A stretch of 42,638 nt of DNA from SLSG01 sp041690235 (GTDB lineage Bacteria > Bacteroidota > Bacteroidia > Bacteroidales > UBA7960). Below are positions 15,961-24,670 of this stretch, one piece after another. The DNA lies in assembly GCA_041690235.1 (NCBI GenBank), contig JAWLHS010000004.1, forward strand, positions 1-42,638, written 5' to 3'. The translations under genes and the position numbers were made by a program. Numbering within the stretch: the stretch's first letter is position 1; each line of letters starts with the position of its first letter. The notes below the pieces were generated by a model. It was not told the origin of the DNA and did not search any database. It was given only the letters and a program-made list of their open reading frames with translations.

Positions 15961-16680
15961 ATGACAACCCATTTTAAAATCAGCTTAATCTTCACGATTG
16001 TGTTTTCCGCTTCCCTTTTTATCGGCTGCTCCCAGGCCGGAAATGGAGGAACCCAAAGCAGTTCTGAACAAACAGCAGACAATACGGCAGATTTGCCCAA
16101 AGTAAAAATCTCTACCGAATTTGGAGACATCCTGATCGAATTGTACAACGAAACGCCGGCGCACCGGGACAATTTCCTCAAGCTTGCACGTGAGGGCTTT
16201 TTTGATGAGACCCTCTTCCACAGGGTTATCGACGGCTTTATGATTCAGGGAGGAGACCCCTCCAGTAAAAATGCCCAGCAGGGGCAACAAGTGGGTTCAG
16301 GCGGACCGGGTTATACCCTGCCCGCAGAAATTACAGACGGATTGTTTCACAAAAAGGGCGCGGTGGCCGCGGCCAGGCAAGGCGATCAGATGAATCCCGA
16401 AAGACGGTCTTCTGGCTCACAGTTTTATATCGTCCACGGAAGGGTATTCCGAAATGAAGAACTCGATGCGCTGGAACAACAAACAGGAAGAACAATTCCT
16501 GCAGAACAAAGGGAAATCTATACCACCGTCGGCGGAACACCTCACCTGGATGAAGCTTATACCGTTTTCGGTCAGGTAATCAGCGGACTGGATGTTGTGG
16601 ACCAGATAGCCGGGGTGGAAACCGGGGCTGCCGACAGACCGGTAAGTAATGTCCCCATGACCGTTACAGTGATCGAGTAA
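15961..16680 (+). CDS. Peptidyl-prolyl cis-trans isomerase, cyclophilin-type lipoprotein
   Basis: A 239-residue protein with a signal peptide and lipobox SLFIGC (Cys22), so anchored in the periplasm, followed by a short Ser/Gln-rich linker and a cyclophilin domain. The domain shows TEFGDILIELY, HRDNFLKLAREGFFDETLFH, the active-site FHRVIDGFMIQGGDP and GSQFYIVHG, the standard order for bacterial PpiA/PpiB. It speeds proline isomerisation in folding exported proteins. There is an insertion of about 30 residues (EELDALEQQTGRTIPAEQ region), common in Bacteroidota members. It has its own promoter and is followed 14 bases later by pheS, so the two may share a transcript. Confidence 0.93.
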   Translation: MTTHFKISLIFTIVFSASLFIGCSQAGNGGTQSSSEQTADNTADLPKVKISTEFGDILIELYNETPAHRDNFLKLAREGFFDETLFHRVIDGFMIQGGDPSSKNAQQGQQVGSGGPGYTLPAEITDGLFHKKGAVAAARQGDQMNPERRSSGSQFYIVHGRVFRNEELDALEQQTGRTIPAEQREIYTTVGGTPHLDEAYTVFGQVISGLDVVDQIAGVETGAADRPVSNVPMTVTVIE

Positions 16681-16694
16681 TACCAGCAATAAAG

Positions 16695-17720
16695 ATGATT
16701 TCACAAATTGACGCCCTGCTCAGGGAAGTGGAAAGCTTTGAAGCCGGTTCGATGACCGAGCTGGAGGCCTTCAGGGTAAAAATGCTCTCCAAGAAAGGAC
16801 AGATTGCAGCCCTCTTCCAGGAATTCAGGAACGTGGACCCCGCCCATCGTAAAGAAATGGGAGCCAGGTTAAACCAGCTCAAAGAACTGACCACCCAAAA
16901 AATCCGGCGACTGAAGGAAAACCTGGAAAAAGCTCCTTCCCCTCAAGGGGATGAAGTGCCAGACCTGAGCATGCCGGCCGACTTTCAACCCATTGGGTCA
17001 AGGCACCCGCTTTCGGTCATCAGAAACCGTATCAACAGCATCTTTGAAAAGATCGGTTTCGTTGTTTCTGAAGGGCCCGAAATAGAGGACGACTGGCATA
17101 ATTTCAGCGCACTCAATTTCCCCGAAGAACACCCTGCCAGGGATATGCAGGATACCTTTTTTATTGGGAAGAACCCCGACATTGCCCTTCGCACCCATAC
17201 TTCTTCGGTTCAGGTAAGGGTGATGGAAACACAAAAACCACCCATTCGTACCATCTCTCCGGGAAGGGTGTTCCGCAATGAGGCCATCTCAGCCAGGGCC
17301 CATTGTATTTTCCACCAGGTGGAGGGCTTGTATATAGACGAAAACGTATCCTTTGCGGATATGAAACAAACACTGCTGTATTTTGCCAGGGAAATGTTTG
17401 GTGAAAATACACGCATCAGGCTCAGACCTTCTTTTTTCCCGTTTACCGAACCTTCGGCAGAGATGGATGTTTCCTGCAACATCTGTGGCGGACCGGGCTG
17501 CCCCATATGCAAACACAGCGGATGGATCGAGGTGATGGGTTGTGGGATGGTCGACCCAAATGTGCTTGATAATTGCGGCATTGACAGCAAAATATATACG
17601 GGCTTCGCTTTCGGGATGGGCATCGAACGGATTGCCATGAACATTTTCCAGGTGAAGGACCTGCGGATGTTTTTCGAAAATGACCTTCGCTTCCTGAAAC
17701 AATTTACCGCTGCTGTTTAA
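16695..17720 (+). CDS. pheS: Phenylalanyl-tRNA synthetase alpha subunit
   Basis: A 341-residue class II synthetase subunit. The N-terminal 90 residues are a helical coiled-coil for tRNA binding. The catalytic domain has GSRHPLSVIRNRI, the motif 2 region GRVFRNEAISARAHCIFHQ, the conserved PSFFPFTEPSAEMDV, CNICGGPGCPICKHSGW, and motif 3 GFAFGMGIERIAM near the C-terminus. Length and order match bacterial PheS. It charges tRNA-Phe together with PheT, whose gene is not in the window; separate pheS and pheT loci are common in Bacteroidota. It starts 14 bases after the cyclophilin gene and is followed by a terminator. Confidence 0.97.
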   Translation: MISQIDALLREVESFEAGSMTELEAFRVKMLSKKGQIAALFQEFRNVDPAHRKEMGARLNQLKELTTQKIRRLKENLEKAPSPQGDEVPDLSMPADFQPIGSRHPLSVIRNRINSIFEKIGFVVSEGPEIEDDWHNFSALNFPEEHPARDMQDTFFIGKNPDIALRTHTSSVQVRVMETQKPPIRTISPGRVFRNEAISARAHCIFHQVEGLYIDENVSFADMKQTLLYFAREMFGENTRIRLRPSFFPFTEPSAEMDVSCNICGGPGCPICKHSGWIEVMGCGMVDPNVLDNCGIDSKIYTGFAFGMGIERIAMNIFQVKDLRMFFENDLRFLKQFTAAV

Positions 17721-17772
17721 GCCGGATACAGGCCAAACAACCAGGTCCTTGCGACATGGATCAAAAAACGCA

Positions 17773-17802
17773 AACAGGCCCCTCCCATGGGCCTGTTTTT
17801 TT
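17773..17802 (+). terminator. Rho-independent terminator after pheS
   Basis: ACAGGCCC (17774-17781), loop CTCCCAT, GGGCCTGT (17789-17796), followed by a T-run. It lies about 50 bases beyond the pheS stop. Confidence 0.85.
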
Positions 17803-17961
17803 GTGCCATCCGGCCCATCCGGCCAACTTCCCAGGCCCTGTCAGCCTACCTTTAAAACATCCAAACCGCGAAACGCCAGGCCACTGAATATTTTCAAGGT
17901 GACCCTGTAACTTTTTTCCATCCCCGTCGTCATATGACTGTAACAACAAAAAATCAATGAA

Positions 17962-18705
17962 ATGAAACAGAAAAACATGCTTCAACGGCCCGCATTCATT
18001 GCCCTTTTATTTGCATTGACGATCACATGTTCACAATGCAGCTTTGCCGAAGGCAGGGTGATTAAAGGCGACGGGCATGTGGTGACCACCACCCACCAGG
18101 TAACCTATTTTAATGCCCTTGATTTGCAGGGGGCCTTCAGCAATGTGCAACTGATCCCTGGTACTGATCTGATGGTTACCATGGAAACCGACCAGAACCT
18201 TCAGGACCTGTTTCTGATAGAAACCACCAACGAAACCCTTCAAATCTCATCCGACAGGGAAACCATTCTGCAGCCCACCAGTATGCATCTGACCATTATT
18301 TATCCGGATCTCAACAAAATCACCATTGGTGGGGCATGCAAAATCTCATCGGTCGGAAAGATTGCCGCAGAAAACCTGTCCCTTGAAATTAGCGGGGCGG
18401 CCGACCTGGACCTGCAAGTTGAGGTGGGGTTTCTGCGGACACAGGTTTCCGGAGCCGGCAACATTGTTTTGGAAGGCCTTGCTGAGGAACACGAAATCCG
18501 GCTGTCCGGTGCAAGCAACCTGAATGCCGCAAACCTGGCGACCGAATCAACCCAGGTTCACCTTTCAGGTGCCGGATCGGCCTCTGTCAATGCCACCACA
18601 AGCCTGGAAGCCAACCTGAGTGGTATCGGCAAGATCACTTACTCAGGCGATCCCAAGGAAAAAATAATCAATAAATCGGGCCTGGGCTCCATCAGCGCAA
18701 GGTAG
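17962..18705 (+). CDS. GIN-domain (DUF2807) exported protein, second of three
   Basis: A 247-residue protein with a signal peptide (about 1-29, probably cut near SFA; CSQC is not a good lipobox) and a DUF2807 domain. Units of 18-20 residues each end in Ser-Gly-Ala/Ile-Gly/Ser/Ala: ISGAADL, VSGAGNI, LSGASNL, LSGAGSA, LSGIGKI, SGLGSI. The turn uses Gly-Ala where the first GIN protein uses Gly-Ser. The domain runs almost to the C-terminus with no extra anchor, so the protein should be periplasmic or secreted. The third GIN gene begins 44 bases downstream on the same strand, so the two are probably one operon. The function is unknown. Confidence 0.85.
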   Translation: MKQKNMLQRPAFIALLFALTITCSQCSFAEGRVIKGDGHVVTTTHQVTYFNALDLQGAFSNVQLIPGTDLMVTMETDQNLQDLFLIETTNETLQISSDRETILQPTSMHLTIIYPDLNKITIGGACKISSVGKIAAENLSLEISGAADLDLQVEVGFLRTQVSGAGNIVLEGLAEEHEIRLSGASNLNAANLATESTQVHLSGAGSASVNATTSLEANLSGIGKITYSGDPKEKIINKSGLGSISAR

Positions 18706-18749
18706 CCCATCCCTCTGCAACCATGAAAAACCATTAATACTTTAGAACC

Positions 18750-20195
18750 ATGAAAACCAAACCATTCGCGACCCTGTTCGCAGCCTTACTGATGAGCCCC
18801 TTTATACTGGCGGGCCAGACAATATCAGAGACACGTGAAACGCCATCTTTTTCAGAAGTCAACATCTCGGGGGTGTTCAGCGTCAGCCTGTCTCAAAGCA
18901 AGCTTTATTCGGTTGAGGTGGAAGCCCCCGAAAACCAGATGGACGACATCGAAATCTTTGTGAGGGGAAACGCACTGCACATTGACTACACCGGAAGGGG
19001 AAGAAACCTGGAGAAAATGACGGTTTTTGTTTCCGCCCCCGACTTTTCAAAGTTGTCAGCCAACGGGGCCTCCACCGTCATCAGCGAAAACCGTCTGACG
19101 GGATCAGCCCTTACTGTTGAGGGAGGAGGGGCCAGTACCTTCACCCTTGATGTCGAAACCGAACAACTCACAACCAAGGTCACGGGGGCCTGCAATCTTA
19201 CTTACGCCGGACGGGCCACCAGACATGTACTGGAGTCGGCCGGGGCATGCCTGATCAGGGCCTACGAACTGGAAACCGAGGTGACCCATGCGGAACTTTC
19301 GGGGGCTTCTTCCGCCAGGCTCACAGTCAACACCACACTTGTCGCCTCCACAAGCGGGGCATCCAATCTTTCCTACCGGGGACTACCCCTCACCAAAGAA
19401 CTAAAAACCAGTGGTTTGTCGAGCATCACGGGAGTGGACGACAAGGCCAGGGCCCAAAGCAGTCCGGAAAAAGACACCGTGATTGTAACCATTGGGAAAA
19501 GGGAGGTGCATATTTCGGAAGGTGGAAATGTCCGGCTTCAAAACAGGAACAGCAAGTACTACAGGTTCAGGGACAACTGGACGGGGGTTGAATTGGGCAT
19601 CAACGGCTACCTGTCGCCCGGCAACAACATCAACCTGGACCCGGAGTCGGAATACATGGACATCAGGTACAATCGTTCTGTGGGGGTAAACCTCAACCTT
19701 TTCCAGCAAAACCTGATTCTGGCGCGCAACCGTCTGGCCCTGGTCACCGGACTGGGCGTCAGCTGGAACAATTATTATTTTGTCCGCGACATTCGACTGG
19801 TGCACGGGCCGGAGCAACTTGAACATTATGTGGATGAGGCCAACAACTTCAGCAGGAACAAACTGACGATCTCCCACCTGAATGTTCCCCTGATGCTTGA
19901 ATTCCAATCCCCCATGGGCTATGGTCCCGGGGCCTTCCACCTGTCGGCCGGTCTCAATGTCGGCCTCAGGCTCAGAAGCCACATCAAGCAGGTTTACGAT
20001 TTGAACGGCGACAAAACCAAGGACAAGGATTTTGACGACTTCTATCTGAACCCCTTCAGGTACGATGCCACCGCAAGGATTGGCTGGGGAAGACTGAACC
20101 TGTTTGCCAGTTACGCACTCAACTCCATGTTCAGGGAAGGAAAAGGACCGGAACTGGTTCCGTTCACCATCGGAATCAGGTTGGTAAGTTTCTAA
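18750..20195 (+). CDS. GIN-domain (DUF2807) protein fused to an outer-membrane beta-barrel, third of three
   Basis: A 481-residue two-domain protein. A signal peptide (about 1-22, ending LAGQ) leads into a DUF2807 domain with glycine-turn repeats: NGASTV, GGASTF, TGACNL, AGACLI, SGASSA, SGASNL, SGLSSITG. After residue 230 the sequence changes to alternating aromatic/polar strands: WTGVELGINGYL, VGVNLNLFQQNLIL, ALVTGLGVSWNNYYF, LNVPLMLEFQ, FHLSAGLNVGLRL, ATARIGWGRLNLFASYAL, ending in IGIRLVSF, an outer-membrane-barrel ending with terminal Phe. This looks like a small porin-like barrel (PorT/OMP_b-brl type). The GIN helix would thus be tethered to the outer membrane; on which side is unknown. 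The pair with the preceding gene and the terminator at 20230 define a transcription unit. Confidence 0.85.
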   Translation: MKTKPFATLFAALLMSPFILAGQTISETRETPSFSEVNISGVFSVSLSQSKLYSVEVEAPENQMDDIEIFVRGNALHIDYTGRGRNLEKMTVFVSAPDFSKLSANGASTVISENRLTGSALTVEGGGASTFTLDVETEQLTTKVTGACNLTYAGRATRHVLESAGACLIRAYELETEVTHAELSGASSARLTVNTTLVASTSGASNLSYRGLPLTKELKTSGLSSITGVDDKARAQSSPEKDTVIVTIGKREVHISEGGNVRLQNRNSKYYRFRDNWTGVELGINGYLSPGNNINLDPESEYMDIRYNRSVGVNLNLFQQNLILARNRLALVTGLGVSWNNYYFVRDIRLVHGPEQLEHYVDEANNFSRNKLTISHLNVPLMLEFQSPMGYGPGAFHLSAGLNVGLRLRSHIKQVYDLNGDKTKDKDFDDFYLNPFRYDATARIGWGRLNLFASYALNSMFREGKGPELVPFTIGIRLVSF

Positions 20196-20229
20196 TGCTT
20201 TTCAATCCGGGTTGATTGAATTGCAATAA

Positions 20230-20260
20230 AAAAACCGGCCGTATGGGGCCGGTTTTTTTT
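20230..20260 (+). terminator. Strong rho-independent terminator after the GIN operon
   Basis: AAAAACCGGCC (20230-20240), loop GTATGG, GGCCGGTTTTT (20247-20257), with the T-run continuing to 20260. Perfect stem; because it has A and T flanks it could work on either strand. Confidence 0.9.
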
Positions 20261-20281
20261 ATTGGCTTTTGTGGAAATGAT

Positions 20282-20289
20282 TAATTTTG
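20282..20289 (+). promoter_or_regulatory. -7 promoter box for the YebC-family gene
   Basis: TAATTTTG matches TAnnTTTG, 18 bases ahead of the ATG at 20308. It argues for that ATG over a TTG start at 20287, which would lie inside the promoter box. Confidence 0.5.
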
Positions 20290-20307
20290 CATTCAAAATC
20301 CCGTTTT

Positions 20308-21063
20308 ATGTCAGGACACAGCAAGTGGTCAACCATCAAAAGGAAGAAGGGGGCACTCGATGCCAAGCGATCCAAGGTTTTCTCCAGGATCGTAAAGGAA
20401 ATTTCAGTTGCGGTAAGGGAAGGCGGGTCTGACCCGACCGGGAACCCCCGGCTCAGGCTGGCCGTTGCGAACGCCAAAGGGGTCAACATGCCCAAAGACA
20501 ATGTTCAGCGGGCCATTTCCAAAGCCTCGGAAAAGAATGCGGCCAGCTTCCAGGAAGTAACCTATGAGGGTTATGCAAATTTCGGGGTGGCCGTCTATGT
20601 TGAATGCCTTACCGATAATGTGCAAAGGACCGTTGCAAACGTTCGTTCCTACTTCAACAAAAACAACGGAAAACTGGAAACCAATGGCGCACTCAGTTTT
20701 TTGTTTGACCGCCAGGGGGTGTTTACAATCCCCGATAAGGACGTTGAAGAAGAAAGCTTTATGATGGAGGTGATCGATGCCGGGGCCGAAGAGGTGGAAA
20801 AAGAAGATGGGTTCTTTACCATTTATACCCCCCTGGAGGAGTTTGGGACCATGATGAAGAAACTCGAGGAAATGGGCATTGATGTGGAAAATGCAGAGCT
20901 TCAGCGGATCCCCAGAACCACCGTCAAGCTGGACAAGGAATCCGCAAAGAAAGTCCTGAAACTCATTGAAACGTTCGAAGAGGACGATGATGTCCAAAAT
21001 GTCTTCCACAACCTCGAACTGACCGACGAACTGATGGAAGAACTTCAGGAAGCGCCCCAATAA
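20308..21063 (+). CDS. YebC/PmpR family DNA-binding regulatory protein (TACO1 family)
   Basis: A 251-residue protein beginning MSGHSKWSTIKRKKGALDAK, the hallmark N-terminus of YebC/TACO1 proteins, followed by GNPRLRLAVANAKGVNMP, VYVECLTDNVQRT and KNNGKLETNGALSFLF, all in the usual order and length. Members were first annotated as transcriptional regulators (PmpR); some are now linked to translation of difficult sequences such as proline runs. I see no feature that separates these roles. It has a clean promoter box and sits alone between a terminator and the convergent peptide-ABC ATPase gene. Cytoplasmic. The C-terminus is slightly longer and acidic (EEDDD), a common Bacteroidota variant. Confidence 0.95.
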   Translation: MSGHSKWSTIKRKKGALDAKRSKVFSRIVKEISVAVREGGSDPTGNPRLRLAVANAKGVNMPKDNVQRAISKASEKNAASFQEVTYEGYANFGVAVYVECLTDNVQRTVANVRSYFNKNNGKLETNGALSFLFDRQGVFTIPDKDVEEESFMMEVIDAGAEEVEKEDGFFTIYTPLEEFGTMMKKLEEMGIDVENAELQRIPRTTVKLDKESAKKVLKLIETFEEDDDVQNVFHNLELTDELMEELQEAPQ

Positions 21064-21104
21064 TCCCCTTCGGGAAAGATTCAGTTCCCCGGTAAAGAAT
21101 ACCC

Positions 21105-22826
21105 TCAGAGACTCACCGGAACTGTCCCGGGAATGGATCCGAACAGCCGGCGTGTATAATCGTTCCGGGAGGAGCGGTATAATTGGTCCGCCTCGGCCAG
21201 CTCCACCATTCTTCCGTCCTTCATCACAATGATCCTGTCCGACATGTATTTCACAACCGACAGATCATGTGAAATAAAAAGATAGGTCAGGTTAAAGGCC
21301 GTTTTCATCTCGTTGAGCAGGTTCAGCACCTGGGCCTGGACGGAAACATCGAGGGCCGAAACCGATTCATCGCAGACAATAAACTCAGGGTTTAATGCCA
21401 GGGCCCGTGCAATACAGATACGCTGCCTTTGTCCACCGCTGAACTCATGCGGATAGCGGTAAAAATGTCTTTGCTCCAGGTTGACCCTCTCGAGCAATTC
21501 CATGATGCGGTTTTTTCGCTCCTTGTCGTTCCCCAGAATGCCGTGCACCTGCATGGGTTCCATCAGCGCCTTTCCTATTTGAATGCCCGGCGTAAGCGAG
21601 GCATAGGGATCCTGAAAAATAATCTGAAATCTGGGCCTGAGTTTTCTCAAAGCGGACCGCGACAATAGCGACAGATCCTGCCCTTTATAAACAACCCTCC
21701 CCCCGCTGGGTTCGATCAGGCGCATGATGCTTCGCCCAAGGCTGGTTTTTCCGCATCCCGACTCCCCGACAAGTCCCAGGGTCTCTCCCTGATAAACATC
21801 AAAGCTGATGCTGTCGACCGCACGGAAAACCGACAGGGGCTTGCCCAGAAAATTCCTGTCCGTTACAAATTCTGTTTTCAGATCCGATACCTCCAATACC
21901 GGAGGAACAGAATAAATACGGGCATGCCTGAGTTCCCTTGGTTCAGAAACCGGGATCTCTTCCCCCTGCCGGCCATCCGAAAAATCACCCACAACGGCCA
22001 GCCGGCCGGGTCGATCCCCGAGTCCGGGGCGGCAGGCAATCAGGGCCTTTGTGTAGGGGTGAGAAGGACCGGATAGAATCCTGCCGACCGCTCCGGTTTC
22101 CACCACTTCACCATTCAACATGACAGATGCCACCGAGGCCACTTCACCAATCACGCCCAGATCATGGGAGATGAAAAGGATACTCATGCCATGCTTCTGC
22201 TTCAGACCGAGCATCAGCTCCAGAATGGCTTTCTGTACCGTTACATCAAGGGCGGTGGTGGGTTCGTCGGCAATCAGCAGAGAGGGCTCGCAGGCCATGG
22301 CCATGGCAATCATCACGCGCTGCTTCTGCCCCCCCGACAACTCATGCGGCCAGGCCCTGAATGCCTTTTCGGGGTCGGGCAGCCGGACTTCCTCAAAGAG
22401 GGAGATCACCCGTTTCCGAGCATCCCGCTCATGGGCAATCTGGTGCCAGACCAATGTTTCCTGAACCTGAAAACCACAACGTTTTACCGGATTCAGGGAG
22501 GTCATGGGTTCCTGAAAAATCATTGAAATATGGTTTCCCCGGATGGCCTGCATGTCCTTCTCCCCCAGCGCCAGCAAATCAATTTTTCCTTTCGTCGGAT
22601 GGGCAAACCATATCCGTCCGGATTGCACCCTGGCCGAGGAACGGCTTAAAAGGCGCATAATGGCGAGGGCCGTGACCGACTTTCCTGATCCCGACTCACC
22701 CACCAGGCCCATCGACTGGGAGCGCCCTATCTGCATATTCAGGTTCTTCACTGCCGGCACAATGCCCTCATCGGTTGCAAATGCGACCGAAAGGTCTTCA
22801 ATGGAGAGCAGGGGACCATTGTCCAT
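21105..22826 (-). CDS. Fused dipeptide/oligopeptide ABC transporter ATP-binding protein (DppD-DppF type)
   Basis: A 573-residue protein with two complete ATPase modules. Module 1: Walker A GESGSGKS (43-50), signature LSGGQKQRV, Walker B LLIADEPTTALD. Module 2 (from about 310): GESGCGKTS, signature FSGGQRQRI, Walker B FIVCDESVSALD, then the C-terminal oligopeptide-family tail ending DYTRRLFGSIPG. The order matches a DppD-DppF fusion (GsiA/YejF-like) that powers uptake of peptides. No permease or binding-protein genes are beside it, so membrane partners must be elsewhere. The gene starts 30 bases after the C69 dipeptidase stop on the same strand, which fits linked peptide cleavage and import. 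All ATPase motifs are intact. Confidence 0.93.
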   Translation of the reverse strand: MDNGPLLSIEDLSVAFATDEGIVPAVKNLNMQIGRSQSMGLVGESGSGKSVTALAIMRLLSRSSARVQSGRIWFAHPTKGKIDLLALGEKDMQAIRGNHISMIFQEPMTSLNPVKRCGFQVQETLVWHQIAHERDARKRVISLFEEVRLPDPEKAFRAWPHELSGGQKQRVMIAMAMACEPSLLIADEPTTALDVTVQKAILELMLGLKQKHGMSILFISHDLGVIGEVASVASVMLNGEVVETGAVGRILSGPSHPYTKALIACRPGLGDRPGRLAVVGDFSDGRQGEEIPVSEPRELRHARIYSVPPVLEVSDLKTEFVTDRNFLGKPLSVFRAVDSISFDVYQGETLGLVGESGCGKTSLGRSIMRLIEPSGGRVVYKGQDLSLLSRSALRKLRPRFQIIFQDPYASLTPGIQIGKALMEPMQVHGILGNDKERKNRIMELLERVNLEQRHFYRYPHEFSGGQRQRICIARALALNPEFIVCDESVSALDVSVQAQVLNLLNEMKTAFNLTYLFISHDLSVVKYMSDRIIVMKDGRMVELAEADQLYRSSRNDYTRRLFGSIPGTVPVSL

Positions 22827-22856
22827 TCAGGAGAACTTTTACCGTAAAAACAAAAA

Positions 22857-24506
22857 CTAATGGGTGGGCTCACCCGGCTTGCGCCACCTCACATCATAAA
22901 AACCGGGACGCTCCTCAACGGCCCTCCTGTTCCACTCCTCAGGGTATCCAACCCCCCGGGGATAAGGCCTGGGGCCGCCTGTATCGTTGATGTACCTGTC
23001 GTTGTATTTGGTAAACAGGTAGTACCCGAGTTCCCGCCAGCGATCAACCACATACTCGGCATTGTTCACCGAAAAATCCGTCAGGTATTCGTGCATCATG
23101 TCCTTATTGCTTTCATAAAAGATCATGGCCCCCTGATCGACCGCCCGGGTCATTTGATACGAACGCTCCTCAAGTTCAGCCTGCACCTTATGAATGTCTT
23201 CGATCATGTATTCATACATGCCGTAAGCGTAGTTGGCAACCAGGTTGAACACCCAAAAAGCAGAATCCCATGAAAAAGCGTTGATGTCGCCCGTGGTCAG
23301 GCTGATGGGGGCTTTTTCCATGCCCATATAAAGCGGCATGTAACAGGTGGAGTAAGTATCATCGACCCCATACCAGAATATGCCCCCAATTTCATCGGGC
23401 AACCAGTTCCTGGACTGGGCCACAAAGGAAAATCCGGTTTGCTGTTGTGAGATGGGCCTTTCATAGGCGTAAGACATGGTATCGCCCTCCAAAGAGAAAA
23501 AAAGCGAACGCCAGCGATAGGGAAGCCCGTAAGGACCTGCCGCAACGCCCATTGAAAGGTCATACGGGGTGCCTTCGAAGTGATCGCGCACCAGGTCCAT
23601 CATGGCGTGAACGGTGATTTTCTCGTCGGGTTTGACAAACAATGGATAAGGGTCGGCACCTTCCACGCAACGCCAGTATTCATCAGAGAACTCCTGGGAA
23701 GGGGCAGCCCTTCTGAAAACGCTCCAAACACGTCCTTCACAAAGCAACAGCGATCTGGGGGTTACCGGATTGTAAGCTTCCACGAAATTAAAATCACGGT
23801 CGCGGCCACTAAACCATCCCCTTTCCCGTGCGAAAGATACCAGATCCTCCGACCACATCCAGTTGTCCGTATCGTTCCAGTCAACCTCCCGTATTCTTGC
23901 CTGATTGGCATGGGCGGCAATATAACCGTCGGGTACGCGGGCGGCTACCCAAACAGCCCCCTTTTCAAACGCCCCCTTCCCGATCAACTCCAGGATCCAG
24001 GCCTCGTTCTTGTCGGCGATGGAGAAAGACTCCCCGGTGCTGGCGTATCCGTATTCCTCAACCAGGGAGGTCATGATTTGGATGGCTTCCCGGGCGGTTG
24101 TGGCCCGCTGAAGAGCCAGGTACTTGAGGCTTCCGTAGTCGATAATGCCATTGGGGGTTCCCAGTTCAGAACGGCCGGTGAATGTGGTCTCCCCGATGGC
24201 CACCTGGTATTCATTCATATTCCCGATTACTTTAAAGGTCCGTTCCACCTGGGCAATCCGACCGAGAAAGTCACCGGTATCCCACTCATAGATTTCGATG
24301 GAATCACCGGGGGCATGGGTGAGGGCCGGGGAAAAATACAGGGGATCCATGAATCCGCCGGCATCGGCCAGGTAACTGATCATTACACTGCCATCGGCAC
24401 TGGCCCCTTTGGATACCAGCACATTGGTACAAGAAATGGCCTGGGGCATCAGGCCGGAAAGGACCATTAATAGGGCAAATAATTGGGGAAAAAAGCGCTT
24501 TTTCAT
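22857..24506 (-). CDS. C69-family dipeptidase, exported
   Basis: A 549-residue protein of the PepD/C69 family, which are N-terminal-nucleophile hydrolases. The ATG at 24506 is chosen over an in-frame start at 24647, because a signal peptide follows directly and a promoter box lies at 24542-24549. After the signal (MKKRFFPQLFALLMV...) comes SCTNVLVSKGASADGS; Cys26, exposed by removal of the leader, would be the nucleophile. Further family motifs include NEYQVAIGETTF, the YGSLKYLALQRATTAREAI helix, GESFSIADKNEAWILE and WVAARVPDGYIAAHANQARI. It would cleave dipeptides in the periplasm or outside. It is the first gene of a unit with the peptide-ABC ATPase, which supports a role in peptide use. 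Confidence 0.93.
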   Translation of the reverse strand: MKKRFFPQLFALLMVLSGLMPQAISCTNVLVSKGASADGSVMISYLADAGGFMDPLYFSPALTHAPGDSIEIYEWDTGDFLGRIAQVERTFKVIGNMNEYQVAIGETTFTGRSELGTPNGIIDYGSLKYLALQRATTAREAIQIMTSLVEEYGYASTGESFSIADKNEAWILELIGKGAFEKGAVWVAARVPDGYIAAHANQARIREVDWNDTDNWMWSEDLVSFARERGWFSGRDRDFNFVEAYNPVTPRSLLLCEGRVWSVFRRAAPSQEFSDEYWRCVEGADPYPLFVKPDEKITVHAMMDLVRDHFEGTPYDLSMGVAAGPYGLPYRWRSLFFSLEGDTMSYAYERPISQQQTGFSFVAQSRNWLPDEIGGIFWYGVDDTYSTCYMPLYMGMEKAPISLTTGDINAFSWDSAFWVFNLVANYAYGMYEYMIEDIHKVQAELEERSYQMTRAVDQGAMIFYESNKDMMHEYLTDFSVNNAEYVVDRWRELGYYLFTKYNDRYINDTGGPRPYPRGVGYPEEWNRRAVEERPGFYDVRWRKPGEPTH

Positions 24507-24541
24507 AAGATAGGTAAGTTGGTTCAATTGGGTTTCGCCCA

Positions 24542-24549
24542 CAAAAATA
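24542..24549 (-). promoter_or_regulatory. -7 promoter box for the C69 dipeptidase operon
   Basis: Minus-strand TATTTTTG, an exact TAnnTTTG match, 35 bases ahead of the ATG at 24506. A TTTG (minus) at 24572-24575 is 22 bases further up, slightly far for a -33 box. Confidence 0.55.
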
Positions 24550-24625
24550 ACAGAATTCCCAAACATGCTCCCAAAACAATACACTGGGGTTGGAAAGGGA
24601 CGCCAATTGCCTAGCTCGTTTTTCG

Positions 24626-24633
24626 TACCTTTG
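24626..24633 (+). promoter_or_regulatory. -7 promoter box for the small lipoprotein gene
   Basis: TACCTTTG matches TAnnTTTG, 37 bases ahead of the ATG at 24671. With the minus-strand box at 24542 it forms a compact divergent promoter. Confidence 0.55.
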
Positions 24634-24670
24634 CGTAAATGCATCAAGGCATTTTACCAAACACCAGGAT

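Noticed and set aside
14453..20195. GIN-domain proteins as true autotransporters
   Set aside because: Only one has a barrel, and it is at the C-terminus but small; the adhesin label is an old family name and no passenger cleavage site is visible.
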